A stretch of 64,000 nucleotides of DNA from Cenococcum geophilum 1.58 (Eukaryota > Ascomycota > Dothideomycetes > Gloniales > Gloniaceae): NCBI GenBank assembly GCA_001692895.1, contig KV748176.1, forward strand, positions 3,687,092 through 3,751,091, in the 5' to 3' direction. The notes beneath the pieces are model-generated. The model saw nothing but the letters and a program-made list of their open reading frames with translations, searched no databases and had not been told where the DNA came from. Below, in pieces: positions 1 to 13,760 of this stretch (within the stretch, counting starts at the first letter, position 1; every line of letters starts with the position of its first letter). The position numbers and the translations under genes are program-made.

Positions 1-503
1 CTTATAGGAGAATAAACCAATAACCCTAAAGTAGGGAAGATATATTAGAGAAACAGGTAAAGAAAGCAAAAAAAAAAATAGTACTGCTTTAGGGCCCAGG
101 CCTATATAGAGAAGGAAGGGAGACGCGTAAGAGGCCAGTAAGGACAATAGTAAGAGAGAGAAAAGAGCCAAAGTAAAGTATAAAAGAACGCTGGGAAACC
201 AACTACTATAATATAATACTGGCTGGACTAACGCTAGAGAGGCGTATAGAAGTTAAAGGTATAGAAGTTAACTAAGGTAAGAAGAACCTAAGCCGTAGCA
301 TAGTTAACGCCATAGGGGGTAAACACTTTAGGGCTCTAAGAAGGCCTAATAAAGGCAGAAAATATAATGGCAACACTCTTAAGAATAGGAGTAATAGGAC
401 TAAAAGACTAGCTCTACTAGGTGGGTGTCCTAGTAGGTAGCCCAAGATATAAATATGGCTAGCTAAGATAGACACTAAAGCACGTAATACTGCTATGCCC
501 CTT
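1..503. other. AT-rich degenerate repeat DNA, no gene
   Basis: This is TpA-rich sequence with frequent TAG/TAA in all frames and no recognisable domain. It looks like RIP-degraded repeat DNA and forms the left edge of the island. A 67-codon open frame on the minus strand near 272-475 has a leucine-only composition and is not believable as a gene. Confidence 0.6.
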
Positions 504-971
504 ACGTACTAACTAAGAAGTAATACTTTTAGTAGCTGGCACAGAGAACTATAAGACACTGCTCTTAATATAAAAAGGCCTTAAGGCGGTTACCTAGTAG
601 CTTATTAGCCAAAATATACTAAACCAGTTTTGGGTTGTAAAGGAAATGGTAATAAAAGGTAGGGGGGTGAGTAACGGGTGCCCCCTAATGACTCTATAGT
701 AGTAGAGTAAAGTTTACGATACTAGCGCGTCCGTAGGCTTATTATAGCAGTAGTGGTTCCTAAGGAGGTCAAAAAGTAAGGTAGTAGGAGCACCATAGGT
801 GACTCGTAGGCGCCTCGCAGGCGTTCTGTAGGCGAGTCCTAAAAGGCAAGGAGATAGATTACGGGGTTTTCTTAAATAGAGTTTTCTCCCTATATGTATA
901 TAAGGAGTAGTCCGCGTGGGCCTAATAGGGATCCGAATCGGACGTTAAGCAATAAATTATTATAATAATTG
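504..971 (+). mobile_element. SINE-like retroposon, copy 1 (RIP-mutated)
   Basis: This is about 460 bp and aligns end to end with 54377-54835. The differences are mostly C/T and G/A, as expected from RIP. Like the other copy it ends in an ATT/ATA-rich simple tail (about 945-971). No open frame of its own is seen. No clear target-site duplication is visible here, so the ends are set by comparison with the second copy. The two copies have nearly the same full length, which favours a SINE over a truncated LINE. Weak tRNA-like A- and B-box sequences are present but not convincing. Confidence 0.6.
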
Positions 972-1869
972 TATAAGGAAGATTGCGCGTAACTATAAGG
1001 TAATAAAGGGCGTTTATAAAGTCGGCCTTATTTACCAAATCTTATAGGATTTTATTAACTTTAGAGTCTATTTTACTAGCAGTTATCTCCTTCTATTTAT
1101 TAAATAAGGCCCTAATAGTAGACTTTATTACTTTATTAACTTTAAATGTCTTAAGGGGGATTTTTATACCGTGTTTATTCTTTAAGTAGGCGCGAGTAAA
1201 TATAAGGCTTAAATACTATTTTTGGCAGCGCTTATAGTAGAAAAGCTTTTAGTTTAAATTACTACGTTCTAGTTAGCCTTTTAGAGGTTTATTAAGGGCG
1301 TATAATTAGAGAACTTTATCCTTACGTTCTCTCTTCTATTTTAGTTAAGGAATTTTAATTTAGTAATAAGGGTCCTTATAGGTAGCCGTTACGTTATTAA
1401 ACTCGCGTAAATTGTACTTATTAAGGGCGGAAACTTTATCTACTTCTTCTTCTTCTTTTTATTATTTTTTTTAGCTATAGGTGCGGGGGGATAGTGGGGG
1501 AGTTATAGCTAGTGTTAATATTAATAATAGAAGCTTAGTGTTAACTAAAAGGAAGTAATATAACTAGACGTTGCGATAGGAGTATTACGCGCTATAACTG
1601 AGTATTACGTGTTAGGTAGATTTTATTAGGGGCTATAGCAAAATTTTGGCCTCTTGGCGCTTGCACGGATATAGCTACTAATAACTGTTAATCGTCACTA
1701 AGGCTATATTATAACTTCCTCCTCCGCCTACTCCCTTATATATATTTATATAATCTATATAATCTATATAACTAATTAAGGCCTTTAATTTCGATTTTAA
1801 TTATTAGATAATCTAAATAATCGTAATTTAGATAACTAACTTAATAATTATTAAGACCTCTGTGTAGAC
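972..1869. other. Decayed coding-like repeat, family unknown
   Basis: Between about 1020 and 1450 the minus strand keeps one frame that is rich in Lys, Asn and Leu and broken mainly by TAG/TAA where CAG/CAA could have stood. This suggests a RIP-damaged transposon gene, but I recognise no family. About 1740-1860 is a run of short AT-rich repeats around TATAATC/GATAATC, possibly subterminal sequence of the hAT element that follows. Confidence 0.35.
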
Positions 1870-4800
1870 GTCGCCGAACCACCGTTCCTTTTAAGCAATC
1901 ATTGCCTATTTTATTGAAGCGGAAACAAGGCAGTTACGGAAGGCTCTACTTACTTTACCAGAGCTCCCCTTACACGGTAGTGAGGACCAAGCCATCGCCT
2001 TTCTTTGCATTGCTAAGAGCTACGGGATTTTAGGTAATATTGGCTATATCTATGGCGATAATCACGGCTTAAACGATAAGATATGTCGCTTTATTTCTAC
2101 AGCTCTTTAGGAAAAAGGGTTCCCTTAGGATCCAGTTTACCACCGAATTTGATATAGTGGCCATATTATCAACCTTGCCCTCCAGGCCTTCCTTTACGTT
2201 AAAGACAAAGAGGTAATTAACGAAGCCCTTTGGCAAGTTTAGCTTAATAAGAATTTAGTAATTAATAAGAAGCTTATATAAAAGATAAAGGAAGCAAAGG
2301 CTGCAGGCTAGAGAGAGATTAGTACGCTTAGTAGAGTTTATAACCTTATTATACACATTTACGCGTCGGAGGCTCGCTAGAACGAGTTTAAAACCTTAGC
2401 TAGACGATTAATTCCTTTAGATAATAACACTTAGTAGAACTCGTGGTATACTATACTTAAAGCCATTAAGAGTAAGAAAGTTCGGACAGTAATTAATACG
2501 TACTATTAGGAATAGTATAAGGAAGTAAAAGATAACTACCTCTTACCGGAGGATTAGAATATTATTAATGAGACATATGCCTTTTTAAAGCCATTTTATA
2601 AGGTTATAATAATAAACTAAGGCGACTTCTTATTAATTAACCAGACGCTATATACTATAGATATACTTATTAAATACTATAAGCGGTTAAAGGTAAGCTT
2701 TTTAGTTATAATTAAGGCTTTACTAATTAGTAGTTTTATAGGATTAATATTATTTAAATTAATGCCTCCTTTCTGCTATTATTACAAGCTGGTATACCTT
2801 TAATAAATACTATAAGCTTACTAACGATACTTCTACATACGCCGCCTTAATTCTCCTTTACCCCTTATATCGGAAAACCTATATTAAAAGGCACTAGAAT
2901 AAGAAGTGGTATAAGAAATCATTTATGGCAGTAAGAAAGCTTTAGGAGGAGCAATATATATATCGCGAAGTTAAACTAAAAGTCACTACTAATTGCTCTA
3001 CTAAGCCTTTCAAAACCAAACTCTATATGCGCATACTTAACGTCACTGGTAGTATAGAGGATAAGTACAAAGACTTCGTTAATTTAAAGCCTATTTTAAT
3101 TTAAGGCACGGCGCTAGAGTAGTAGCTTAATCTAACTCGCAGAGCCGACTATCTACGACTCTCACTAATGCAAGTGGACTAAATTGGATACAAAAATCGC
3201 TTCAAATCCAATCCAAATATAGGATCAAGGCTCTTAATCGGATATATATCCGGATAATCCAGATAATCCAAATAGATTGTATATATTTTGGTATAATAGT
3301 ATACAATATAGGTAGAGCCTCTTAAGGAAAGCATAACAAAAGCTAATAGAGTAAGGAAACGAATATATTAAGCCTATAAGACATTAGCAGCGATTAAGGA
3401 GCAATTCGGAAGCCAGTACTAACTATTATAAGTCTTAGCATAGTGTTAAGTTCTAAATCAGTCGTCAATAATAATGTATTTAACAACTCCGTCCTCATCT
3501 TCCTGCCTATCTTCATCCTCGTCTTCCTCCTTATCTTCCTACTTATCTTCCTGCTCATCTTCCTACTCGCTAGCTTATTAATCTACATCACCCGTTATAT
3601 CGCCTACCCCATCGGCTTCTTCTTTAGTAGCAGCCTTAGTAGCATCTTCTTCCTTATATTACTCATTAACGTTAGGATTAATGCCTCTTATAAAAGCTCT
3701 GGCTTAAGGACGCCCAAACCAGGACTTAAGGCACTTATTTGCTTCAATAATATCGGCTTAAAGATAATTTCGTGGGTCGGTAATAAGGTGCTTGGTAGAA
3801 CTAAACACATATTCGCATTTGGCGCTTATTAACGGTATAGCTAATATATTAAGGGCAAATCGGGCGAGGTCTAGTTACGAGAGGTAGATACTATTCCAAT
3901 AAGCTAAAGGATCGTTAGTTTATTTTAGGTCGCTTTTAATATAGGCTTAATAGGCGTCCGACTTACTAAAAGGCACTAATTTAATCTATTTGTGATTCTT
4001 TAAGCTACTAAAAGTCTTACTATATATAAAGCAAATTGGTAATAGAGGCTTAATAGGTATAGGAGGAGTACTATACTTGCCCTTATACTCCTCTAGCCAG
4101 AGATCCTCCACCAAGCCCTATATACCGCGATCATTTAAATCTTTAGGATTACTAGCAAGCCAGTGCTTCTTATTCTCATTCTAGTTAAATCGCTAATAAA
4201 ACCACCACCACTTCTTATCTAGTAAAAGCACCTAAGTAGCATAGTAAGCGGCGCTCTTGTTTGCTAGATTATAGTACTCCTTATACTTCTATTAAGACGC
4301 ATAGGCAGCTGCTTTAAGGTAGGTATATTTATCGTAATTACTATACTTAATACAGTGTTCTTTAAAGTCTATCTAGGCGTCCTAGGTGTAATTAAAGAGC
4401 TAATCCATTATAGTAAACCAGTAGTAGAGTGTGTGCTTATAACCCTAGCTATATATAGTTGCTTTATAGAACGGCTATAGTACGGAGGAGAGCTTTTTAA
4501 GAAGGAACTAGTAATATAGTGTAAGTCGATTATTTTTAACACTATTGCCACGTTTTAGCATATAAGTATCGTAGAACTTCTAAATACGTTACTTATAATT
4601 AATGGCTTATATAATTAAGGTAAAGTATAAGTTCTATTACATTACGTTACTTTAAATAAGCTAGTAAAGCAGTTAGTTAATAAAATTAGAAAGTTAAATA
4701 TTGCGACAAGTAGAGTTAGAAAATTGTAACTATAGGCCGGATATTATAAAATCCGTTAAGCAAACAAATTAAACCCCTATCTTATAATGTTATCTAGTGG

Positions 4801-5415
4801 CAAATATTATAAAATCTCATTAGAAATCTCTATACTAACCTTAAGCCTATTAAATTCCGACTACTCCCTACCTACTATAATCCTCCGAAACTCCTTATAA
4901 TATTATAGCGACATCCTAATATACCTTACTATATTATACAGGCGTCCAAGGGCGCCCTACTGCCTCTAAATCTTTGCGATTAACTTAAAGTTATACCTAC
5001 TATAAGCCAGCTTAAGCTCCTCCACTATAGTGTCTGCCTTTTTACCTAGAAGAAACACCTATATATAGAGATTAACGACATGGCCAAGGCACCGTAGCCA
5101 ACGTCGCTTTCGCTGCTTTTCTAACATTTTTAGGTAGAGCGTCTTTAGAATTAAGTTAATAGCCATATTGTTACTTAACGCGTTATTAAGCATAAAATAC
5201 CTAATCCTCCTACTAATTCTATATTCGCTAATTACATTAAAGACAATCTAGGCTTAATTTACGCTAGTGTGTTTACCTTTAAGCCACCACATTATAAGAA
5301 GCTTCGTTTATTAGGCGCTATTCTTATTAATATAATAGGTAATGATCGCGATAATAGCGTAGTAGTTTGGCGACGTCTATAGATTAAAGGATAGGTAGAT
5401 ATTTAACCGAGCTTC

Positions 5416-5745
5416 TGTAAGAGGCCAGCCTAACTAAAATGTATAATTATCTAATCGACAGTGTTACTAGTAAGTAGAAGGTAAGTCAAAGGTAAATAGA
5501 AGGTAAGTTAAAGGTAGAATAAGTTTCACGTATTAAAGGACAAATGCTTCTAACCACTTCTATTTAGAGACTAATCGCTAGTTCTTCTCTAGAGGAGAAC
5601 CAGCTCCCTATATAATCTTTCTAAGACGCTAGCAAAACCCTTTACCCCTTATCTGTCTAACTATGTCTTTTAGGACATAGATGGAACATAGATAAGACCT
5701 CCTTCTATCTTATCTAATATATACCTTCTAGGGAATTCCGTTATA
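5416..5745 (-). repeat. 3' LTR of the chromovirus fossil
   Basis: This 330-bp copy aligns along its length with 13429-13760. The differences are mostly transitions plus small length changes. The ends follow the TG...CA pattern of LTRs once RIP-type change is allowed for. Confidence 0.85.
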
Positions 5746-5759
5746 ATTGCCTCCCCTTT

Positions 5760-7750
5760 AAGGGTCTTGGTCCTCTAAGACTTCGCCTTTACTAAGCTTT
5801 TATAGAGTTCCGGCTAAAACCACTAGGGAAATTCTTAGTAAAAAGGTACTCTATAATGCGGCTTATAGCTAGTTCTTTACTAGCGTAGAACCTTACTTTA
5901 TCCTTAGTTCCTCTACTCTTTTCCCACTATAGTTTCTTATAATGCCTTTATAATGGAACTAAAATAATAATAATAAAAATTGGATGGGATTTACCTTTCT
6001 TATTATAAGAGTTTGTTATAAGTTAATCTAGAGGTTGTCCTATATAACGCGTCTACGAGCTACTATCCCTATTTACCTAAAATGGATTCTAATAATAATG
6101 TCTTTATTTTAATTTTCTTCTAGTTTATAAGCTGTCGCCTCTTATACGTCTTTTTATTAATAACACTATTTATCTCGTCTTTTAGTAGACTGTTTCCTCT
6201 ATATCTCCGCTTTTAGCTTCCGTATCTCTAGCTATTCTTTTATAGCTACTTTATTCTCTTCTTATAACACGTTTATAAGTAATAGGATTCCCACCTTATC
6301 TTCTTATAACAATACTAACTTCTTAGAGTATTTTCTTATAATAGCTCGTGGTCCCTAGACCGGCGGCAGTATTATTAATCTCCCAGTGACGCCCTAGATA
6401 GCGTCTATTACTCCTACGGCAGTTTCCCTAAAATGCTATCATCGCTGCGTTTATGCTCTTATATAGGATCCTTCCTACGTTTATAAGATGCTTTACTTTA
6501 GTAAAAACAAATCCAAGTACTCCTATTGTCGTAGTAGGAGAAAGACCTACATCCTAAAATTTCCCATTCTGTCCTATTCTAAATTTCGCTAATTATACTA
6601 GATCCCTGCTATCTATACGTATAAGACTTATAGGCTCTAACGTACCATCTAAGATTTTCGCTAATATCCTAATAGTAATAGGTAGGGATAGAAGGTGTCT
6701 TCCCTTACTCGTAGACTCTTTAATTTTATAAGGGTTTCCACTATTATAAAGACGTAACGTTCTTAAATATATAGTGTTTAGGAGCGTATATGCAAACAGC
6801 TCGTCCTTATTAATAATAACATTTATACTCTTACGCGGGCTACTCTAGCTAGGTGAGTTTCTCTAGTAACTTACTTAGGAACTATGCTAACTCCTTTAGC
6901 CAATATTTCTCTAATCCCTACTTAGACGCCGATTTGGAACCTAGGGATACTAAGGATAGCAATAAACGTTAAGATAAACGTTCTCCTTGCCAGTCTCCCG
7001 CCTATACTAGTCCTTCCAGTACCCGTCGTTCTAAAAAGAATATTAGTGGAAGTGCTAATGCTTCTAGGGATAGAGGAGCTAATAATACCGTTAATAATAA
7101 CGTTAAGATAGAAGAGGAGGCTCCTATTACTACTGCTAGTGTTTAAGTTATTACCTAGCTCTTTCCTTCTTCTTATAAAATAGCTTTATATAGTGCCTCT
7201 TAGGTGCCTCTAGGATGCCCTATTATTAGGAATTAACTTTATATTTTAGGGATACCTTTATTCTAAGCTTTAGTGACAATCTATATAAACGCAGTGTACT
7301 ATTATAATCCCCATATATAATAAACGGGTAGTATTCCTATAGGTGCCTTATAATTCCTTAAAATTTCTAATTCTTTATAGGCTGTCCTTTTACTCCTCTT
7401 TATACTATTAACTCTACTACGTATCTCTGGTGCTAGGCCGGATACTCTCCTTTTATCCCTAGGGGATCTTTCTAAATCCCCAAGGCTACTTCTTATAGTG
7501 CTACTACTCCTTCTTATACAGCGTCTTCTTTAAACAGTATCCTTAGTGGTTCTCCTATAGATCCCTATAGGCTTCCTCTTATAGGATTCTAGGATCCCTA
7601 TTATAATAGTAAAACATTTCCGTTCTTAATGCCTATACTTAATCCTATAGTTTTAATTTATAGGGTCTTCCCTATTACTTTACCTATGGTATATCTGGAA
7701 CCATTTTTAAGTCTTTACCTTTGGTTCTTAGGAAGGTTTTAATTACGGTG
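5760..7750 (+). other. Antisense coding-like stretch between pol and the 3' LTR of the chromovirus
   Basis: Downstream of the chromodomain and before the 3' LTR there are about 2 kb whose plus strand (opposite to pol) keeps long stretches of coding-like composition, for example around 6880-7150, rich in Ser, Asn, Arg and Pro. It is broken by a number of stops. Some plant Gypsy elements carry an antisense extra gene in exactly this place. No family is recognised, so the coding nature is an inference. Confidence 0.4.
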
Positions 7751-7772
7751 TTATATTCTGGCCGAAGGTACT

Positions 7773-8218
7773 TATAATATAGCCCGCCTCTACGTCGCTA
7801 TACAGCTAAAAAGACTAAGAGTGCTTACGAACTTATTATAAGCGCGGCGGGACCTAATATATATACTCTTATAATTGCCCTCTCCTCTACGCGCTTGTCC
7901 CCGAGCGCTTATAGGGATTCCTCTATATACCTGTTTAGGCCTCTATAGGGATTAAACGCCAAGAGTATTACTATATTAGTTAGTCCCCAGTAATATAAGC
8001 AATTAGAATCTCTACTAACGCCTTATTATATAGATGCGCGTTAGACTATACTAAAGTAAAGTAACTAATAGGGATTAAACCCACGACACCTGGCCCTAGT
8101 AAGTTCGTAAGTATAATTATAACGTAGCCCGCCTCTACGTCGCCATACGGCTAAAAAGACTAAGAGTGCTTACGAACTTATTATAAGCGCGGCGGGACCT
8201 AATATATATACTCTTATA
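7773..8218 (-). mobile_element. TRIM-like miniature LTR element, nested in the chromovirus
   Basis: This 446-bp element has two 101-bp terminal direct repeats (7773-7873 and 8118-8218) that differ at only four positions, all transitions. A 5-bp target duplication GTACT (7768-7772 and 8219-8223) flanks it exactly. The ends fit TG...CA after RIP. The internal 244 bp have no coding capacity. Read on the minus strand, a purine tract AGAGGAGAGGGC lies just before the 3' repeat, and a tRNA T-arm-like sequence (GGGTT..ATCCC type, about 8071-8082) lies shortly after the 5' repeat. These are the marks of a terminal-repeat retrotransposon in miniature, a non-coding element moved by another retrotransposon. 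It is the youngest layer of the nest. Confidence 0.8.
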
Positions 8219-11200
8219 GTACTCCTTAGGTTCCCAACTATTATACGCCTAAGAGTATCCTTCCCAACGAACTAAAAATTCGCGCTTTTTTTGGCGCCAT
8301 CTTTAGTCTAGAATGTCTTCTACATTCCATTCTAGTTCCCTATTAATTTCGCTAGGTAGGGGCAGTTCCGCACTATCTTTTCTCCGGTATAGCTTTAGTA
8401 AGGAAATATAAAATATAGGATATATTAGATAAGATTTCGGTAATTCTAATTCATAGGCTTAGTTTCCTTTAGTTTTCTTAACTATCTTAAAGGGTCCGAG
8501 CTACTAGTAATCTAGCTTTTTCTTAATGCGTTTTATTTGGATATTTTTTATAAATAGTAAGACTTCGTCTCCTATCTTAAATTCTTTCGGCATATGTTTT
8601 TTATTATAATACCTTTTTTATATAGCCTAGGCGTCTAGTAAGTGCTTTTCAAGTTCCTCTCTACGAATTCTTATTTGCTTAATTCTTTTAGACGCCGCTA
8701 GTGCCTCTCTTTTAGGAACAATATCCTTAACGTTCTAGGGGTTATCTGCTTTTACCCCAAATAATGCTTTATAAGGGGTCATTTTTATACTACTATAGAT
8801 GCTTATATTATATATATACTACGCTAGAGCCAACTATAATGTCTAATCATCCTATTAATAATTAATATAATAGCGGAGGTAGTGTTTTAACAACGTATTT
8901 AGACGCTCTATTTACCCATCTATTTGCGGGTAGAAGGTAGTACTTATTCTTCGCCGTATTTTTAATAAAAGACAGAATAAAGACTAAAATGCACTATTAA
9001 ATATAGTGCCTCTATTAGACATAATTCCCCTTAGCGTGCTAAATAAGAGCTACTATTTTAAAAACAGGTCTGCCAGTTCTGCTACTGTAATTATTATTAT
9101 AATAGTAAAGTATCCTAAAAACTTTATATACCTATTAACGATTACTAGGATAGCGTTAGCAACCTCTCCAGTTTTTATCTTAGTAGGGGTAAGCCTATAA
9201 TAAAATCTATTATTAATTCTAATATAGGTCCCTGCAGAATAGGAAGTACTAATAACTCGCCGTATAGGCGATGCCTAGATATCTATATCCTTTAGCACAT
9301 ATTATACCTTAATATATAATCTTTAACCTCTTTAGATATTCCGTCCTAAAAGTATTTTCTTTAAACGGCCTTAAGGGTTCTGTTAGCACCGTAGTAACCC
9401 CTAAGAGGGTTATTATAGAAGACCTTTAGAATTTTATCTTAAATTACTTGGTCCTTTAGGATATATATAGCACCCTTAAAGCGTAATAAACCCTTTTAGT
9501 CTTACTACTATAGCTTCTTAGTAACTCTAGCCAAGTTAGTCTCTACTATATCTTTCTACCTTTTCCTAGAGGCGAAGGCGTCCCTTTATTAAGCTTAAAG
9601 AAGAAGATCTAGAAAGGTTTTATATAGATCGCTTACTTCTATTTCGCCTACCGCTATTACGGATTTAAGGTATAGCATAAGACGTTTTAAACCATTAGTG
9701 CTAGTAGATTCTCCTACTATTATATAGTATGCCACGCTATAGATAGGCATCTCGCCTATTCCCCTTAGATCCAAAAACTCGCAGCTAATGCGCTGTTAAG
9801 TTAAAGGTGCTATAACACCTCTAGCATATCCCGCAGAATTTTCGCTAATTCTAGGGTACGCCAACTTTATAACGTCTACTTGGTCTATAACCTAGTCTAT
9901 AACTATATCCTACGGCTCTATAATTATATCGCTTCGCAGCTATATCGCTAGGACCTCTACCCTACCGCGAAATTCTATAGTTTTAGGGAAAAAGTCTTCT
10001 TTCTTCTTAAGCAAATTGTGTAATATGGGGATTATTTCCCCTATACTATCCTAGATTCTCCCTATCTTATAATCCGGACGTCTTAATAACCTATTAGCAG
10101 GATTTATCTTTCCTAGGCGGTACATAATCTTAAAATCGTATTATAATAGTGCCTCTACCTACCTAGCTTGTCAACCGCTTAACACCTTTATAGTTATAAA
10201 ATATTCTAGGTTATTATAGTCTATAAGGACTTTAATGGGGTAATTGCTTTCTATACAATAATATTACTAGTGCTTTATTACTATAACTATTGCAAGTAAC
10301 TCCTAGTTGTGCGTTATATAATACTATTCTATAGGGGTTATCTTCCTAAACTAAAACGCCATAGGATACCATTTTCCGTCTTTTAATTAAGATATAATTG
10401 CCCCTAGGGTAAAGCCAGATATATCTGTTTTAAGGTATATACATAGCTCCTAGCAAAAGTATATTAGGATAGGCGCCGACGTAAACAAATCCTTTAACTA
10501 GTCCATAGCCTACTTAGCAGCTTCCCTAAATATAAAGGGTCCTAACTTCTTGCCATTCTTAGATCCTTTTAGTAAATCAGTAATTGGGAGCATTACTCAT
10601 AAGTAGTAAATAATAAACGTTTGGTAGAAGTTCGCCGTGCCTAAGAAAACCTATACTTCTCTAAATATCGTAGGGTAGGGCCATTCCCTAATAGCGTCCA
10701 CCCGACTTTTCTCTATTAATACTCCGTTGACGCTAACAATAAAGCCTAAAAAATTAATGCTAGTAGTATAGAACGTGTACTTTTTTAGGTTTATATAGAG
10801 CTCGTATTCCCGCAGTCTTTCTAGTACCATTTATACGTAGTGCGTATGTGCTTCGTAGTTATTAGAGTAGACTATAATGTTATTAAGGTAGACTATACAT
10901 ATTGTAAGCTTTGCAGTGTATAGGAATTAAATAAGCGACTTAATTGTAAATCTATAGAAATCAAGTGGTATAAATACATGAAAGTAGACCCCTAACTCCG
11001 AAGCCCATAACTCATTTCAGACGTATCCGAGACATACGAGGGTAGTGCTGACGCAGGTGAAACAGGGTAATATGCAAGGTCCGGTGGTCGGTTACACATA
11101 TTGTGTCTAACAGGCCCGACAATGCCTTATTAATATAGGCCTAAAATGTCGCTGGTGCGTTGGTGAGCCTAAATAGCATCACTAGGTACTCGAAGTAGCC

Positions 11201-13428
11201 GTACCATGTTTAAAATGCCGTTTTCCACTTATCGCCGGCTTTAATCCGGATTCGATAGTATGCATCTTTTAAATCTAATTTCGTGAATATCTTTACGCCC
11301 AATAGCCTATTAATAAGCTCCCCTATTAAGGGTAACAGGTAGCAATTCTTTATAGTAATCTTATTTAGCGCCTAATAGTTAACACAGAGGCAAAGGGTCC
11401 CGTCCTTTTTGGGTATAAATATAATCGGTACCCCTGCCGGGCTTATAGAGGGCCAAATCTATCCTCTCTAAAGATTGTCCACTATATATTAACGCAGTAC
11501 CACCAGCTTATTTTCTAATAGGTTATACAGTGGTCTAAAAGGAGGTTATTTATCCCTTATATCTATCTTATACTTAACTAACATAGGGTTAGGTAAGGTT
11601 TATGTAGCCTCTTTACTAGAAACATCCTCTAAGTCCGCATATTCCTATAGAATCTTTAGTTCCTTAACTGCGTATAGCCGGATATCCAAAAATAAATATC
11701 CTATGTCCCCGTTCTTAGTGTTAAGAGTGGCATATATAGCATATACCCACCCTTCTTCTTATATATAGTTTAAGAAAGTCTCCTAATCTTTAACTATAAT
11801 ACGCGGTTAAGACTTCCGATGTTAATATAAGGCTAAAGGCCAATTAATGTCTGGATTAACTTAGTAAAGCCATAGGTATCCTAAAACAAGGTCATACCCC
11901 TTAATTTCTACGGCACAGAAGCGCATCTCCTATGTGTCCTATAGACTATCGCGGTCCTAGCTAGCCACGGAAAAAGCCTATTCCCTATAGTATGGAATCT
12001 AGTGGCCTCTAATGCTTTAAATAGTGCGCACCTATAAGCCGCTAAGATCCAAATCTAATTCTTTCACTAGTAATTAAGAAATAAACCCTATACTCGTGCC
12101 GCTATCTATAAGGCAGTCTTACGTTACCTATTTATTATTAACTTAAATAGAGATAGAAATAACTATACGGCAGTTTACTTCCTCCTTCTTTTACTAGCCT
12201 AGTATAAAGGAGTAAAGATCTACTAGGCTATCTCTTTTCCTAATTAGGCCGACTCTTGCTTTTTCTGCCGGCAGAAGCAGCTTATATAGCCCTTCTTACC
12301 GCAGTTATAATAGGTACGTGTCTCCCAGTTCCCCTCCTACGGATTAGGTCTCTGTCTATTATTATTTTAGGGTTAACTAGCGTTACTCTAGGGCTATAAG
12401 GCCTGCTTACGTTATCCTTCCGTAAAGCGGTTAGGTTGGAATCTACCCCTATTATTAAAGCTAAGTCTAGTCCTACGCTCTTTATCATTAGCGTCTTATT
12501 CCTTTCGCTTGCCTAGATAGTCTCTTTTAGTACTCTTAATCCGAGTAGCTTTAGAAATAAGCTTTTCTTAAGAGGTAGGAATTTCGCCCTTCTCTTATAT
12601 AGCCTGTTAAATCTTAGGCCGTAGCTTAGCGAGTAGCTAGTAAAGTCATATAGCGTTATCCTATAGATTTAAGTAGGGTATATTATCTTCTAGTTCTTCT
12701 AAGTAGTTTATAAACTAGACCACAGTCTAACCATCCCGCTGTTTAGCGTTATAGTATCGCTAGTTATAGTCTATCCCTTAATTAGTAGGGTCTTAGACCT
12801 AATTAACCAACTAGGTCCTAAGTTCGCTGAATTTAAGGGGTATAGTAAGTTTCTTCTTATAGCGTATCTATAAACTCTTAACGGTACTATATAGGAAGAT
12901 AGAAGCAATTAGTGTCTAATTATACTTATTAGAGTAACGTTTTGGATTTAGCCGAAACTTAGTTTTATATTATTGGATAAAACGATTATAGTTCTAAAGA
13001 CTATTACTATAGTACTTATTAGGTTCCTTTATGCAGAATTTAGGTTTTTCTAACGTTATAGCATAGTATAGCATTACCCCTTTAAGTCTGCTTCGTGTCT
13101 AGAGTATCTATACTTCCCCTAATTATCCTTACAATTATTCTTAGTAGTCTTAATATACTTATCTTAATTGTATCTCTAACTCCTTTGTTTTTTATAGGGT
13201 CTTATATAGCGACCGCTCTAATAACTCCCTAGCGGTAATTGTTTCTAAGGGTCTTACAAGGTTAGACGGACCAGCCATAGCTTCTTCGTAGGAAGAGGGA
13301 ATACGCTCCTTTGGGGAGACTCTTTAAGCCTCTTACGGTAAGGGCGTTGCTTCGTGGGGTATAAAAGTATAGTTCGTTATTATTAATTAATAGCCATATA
13401 TTCCTAACGGATTATAAGCGATTAGAAT

Positions 13429-13760
13429 TATAAGAGGCCAGCTTAACCGGAACGTATAATTATCTAATTAACAGTATTACTAGTAAGTAAAAGGTAAGTT
13501 AAAGGTAGAATAAGTTTTATATATTAAAGGACAAATGCTTCTAACTACTTTTATTTAGAGACTAATCGCTAGTTCTTCTCTAGAGGAGAACCAGCTCCCT
13601 ATATAATCTTTCTAAGACGCTAGTAAAACCCTTTACCCCTTATCTGTCTAACCGTGTCTTCTAGGACGTAGATGGAATATAAATAAGACCTCCTTCTAGA
13701 ACATAGATAAGACCTCCTTCTGTCTTATCTAATATGTACCTTCTGGGGAATTCCGTTACA
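13429..13760 (-). repeat. 5' LTR of the chromovirus fossil
   Basis: This 332-bp partner of the left LTR is followed directly by the GCTTC target copy (13761-13765). A short internal duplication of a GACCTCCTTCT-type unit is visible near 13686-13722. Confidence 0.85.

Larger units (their letters stand above)
5416..13760 (-). mobile_element. Gypsy-type LTR retrotransposon fossil (chromovirus), inserted in hAT B
   Basis: It is bounded by about 330-bp LTRs (5416-5745 and 13429-13760) and a 5-bp target duplication GCTTC (5411-5415 and 13761-13765). The element reads on the minus strand. Visible parts from its 5' side are a gag region with a CCHC zinc-knuckle-like motif (about 12.25-12.31 kb), reverse transcriptase with a YLDD-type box (about 10.87-10.90 kb), RNase H, integrase (about 8.4-9.7 kb) and a chromodomain-like tail (about 8.23-8.35 kb). 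A purine tract lies just inside the 3' LTR (about 5747-5770). It is broken throughout by dozens of stops of RIP type. Because RIP inflates divergence, the age can only be given as younger than both hAT layers and older than the TRIM. Confidence 0.85.

Noticed and set aside
3443-3832. 129-codon plus-strand frame with a strongly hydrophobic start
   Set aside because: It lies opposite the C-terminal domain of the hAT B transposase and reads Leu/Ile/Phe from antisense codons.
8047-8100. A tRNA gene
   Set aside because: Only a T-arm-like sequence is present, inside the TRIM. No acceptor, D or anticodon arm can be folded.
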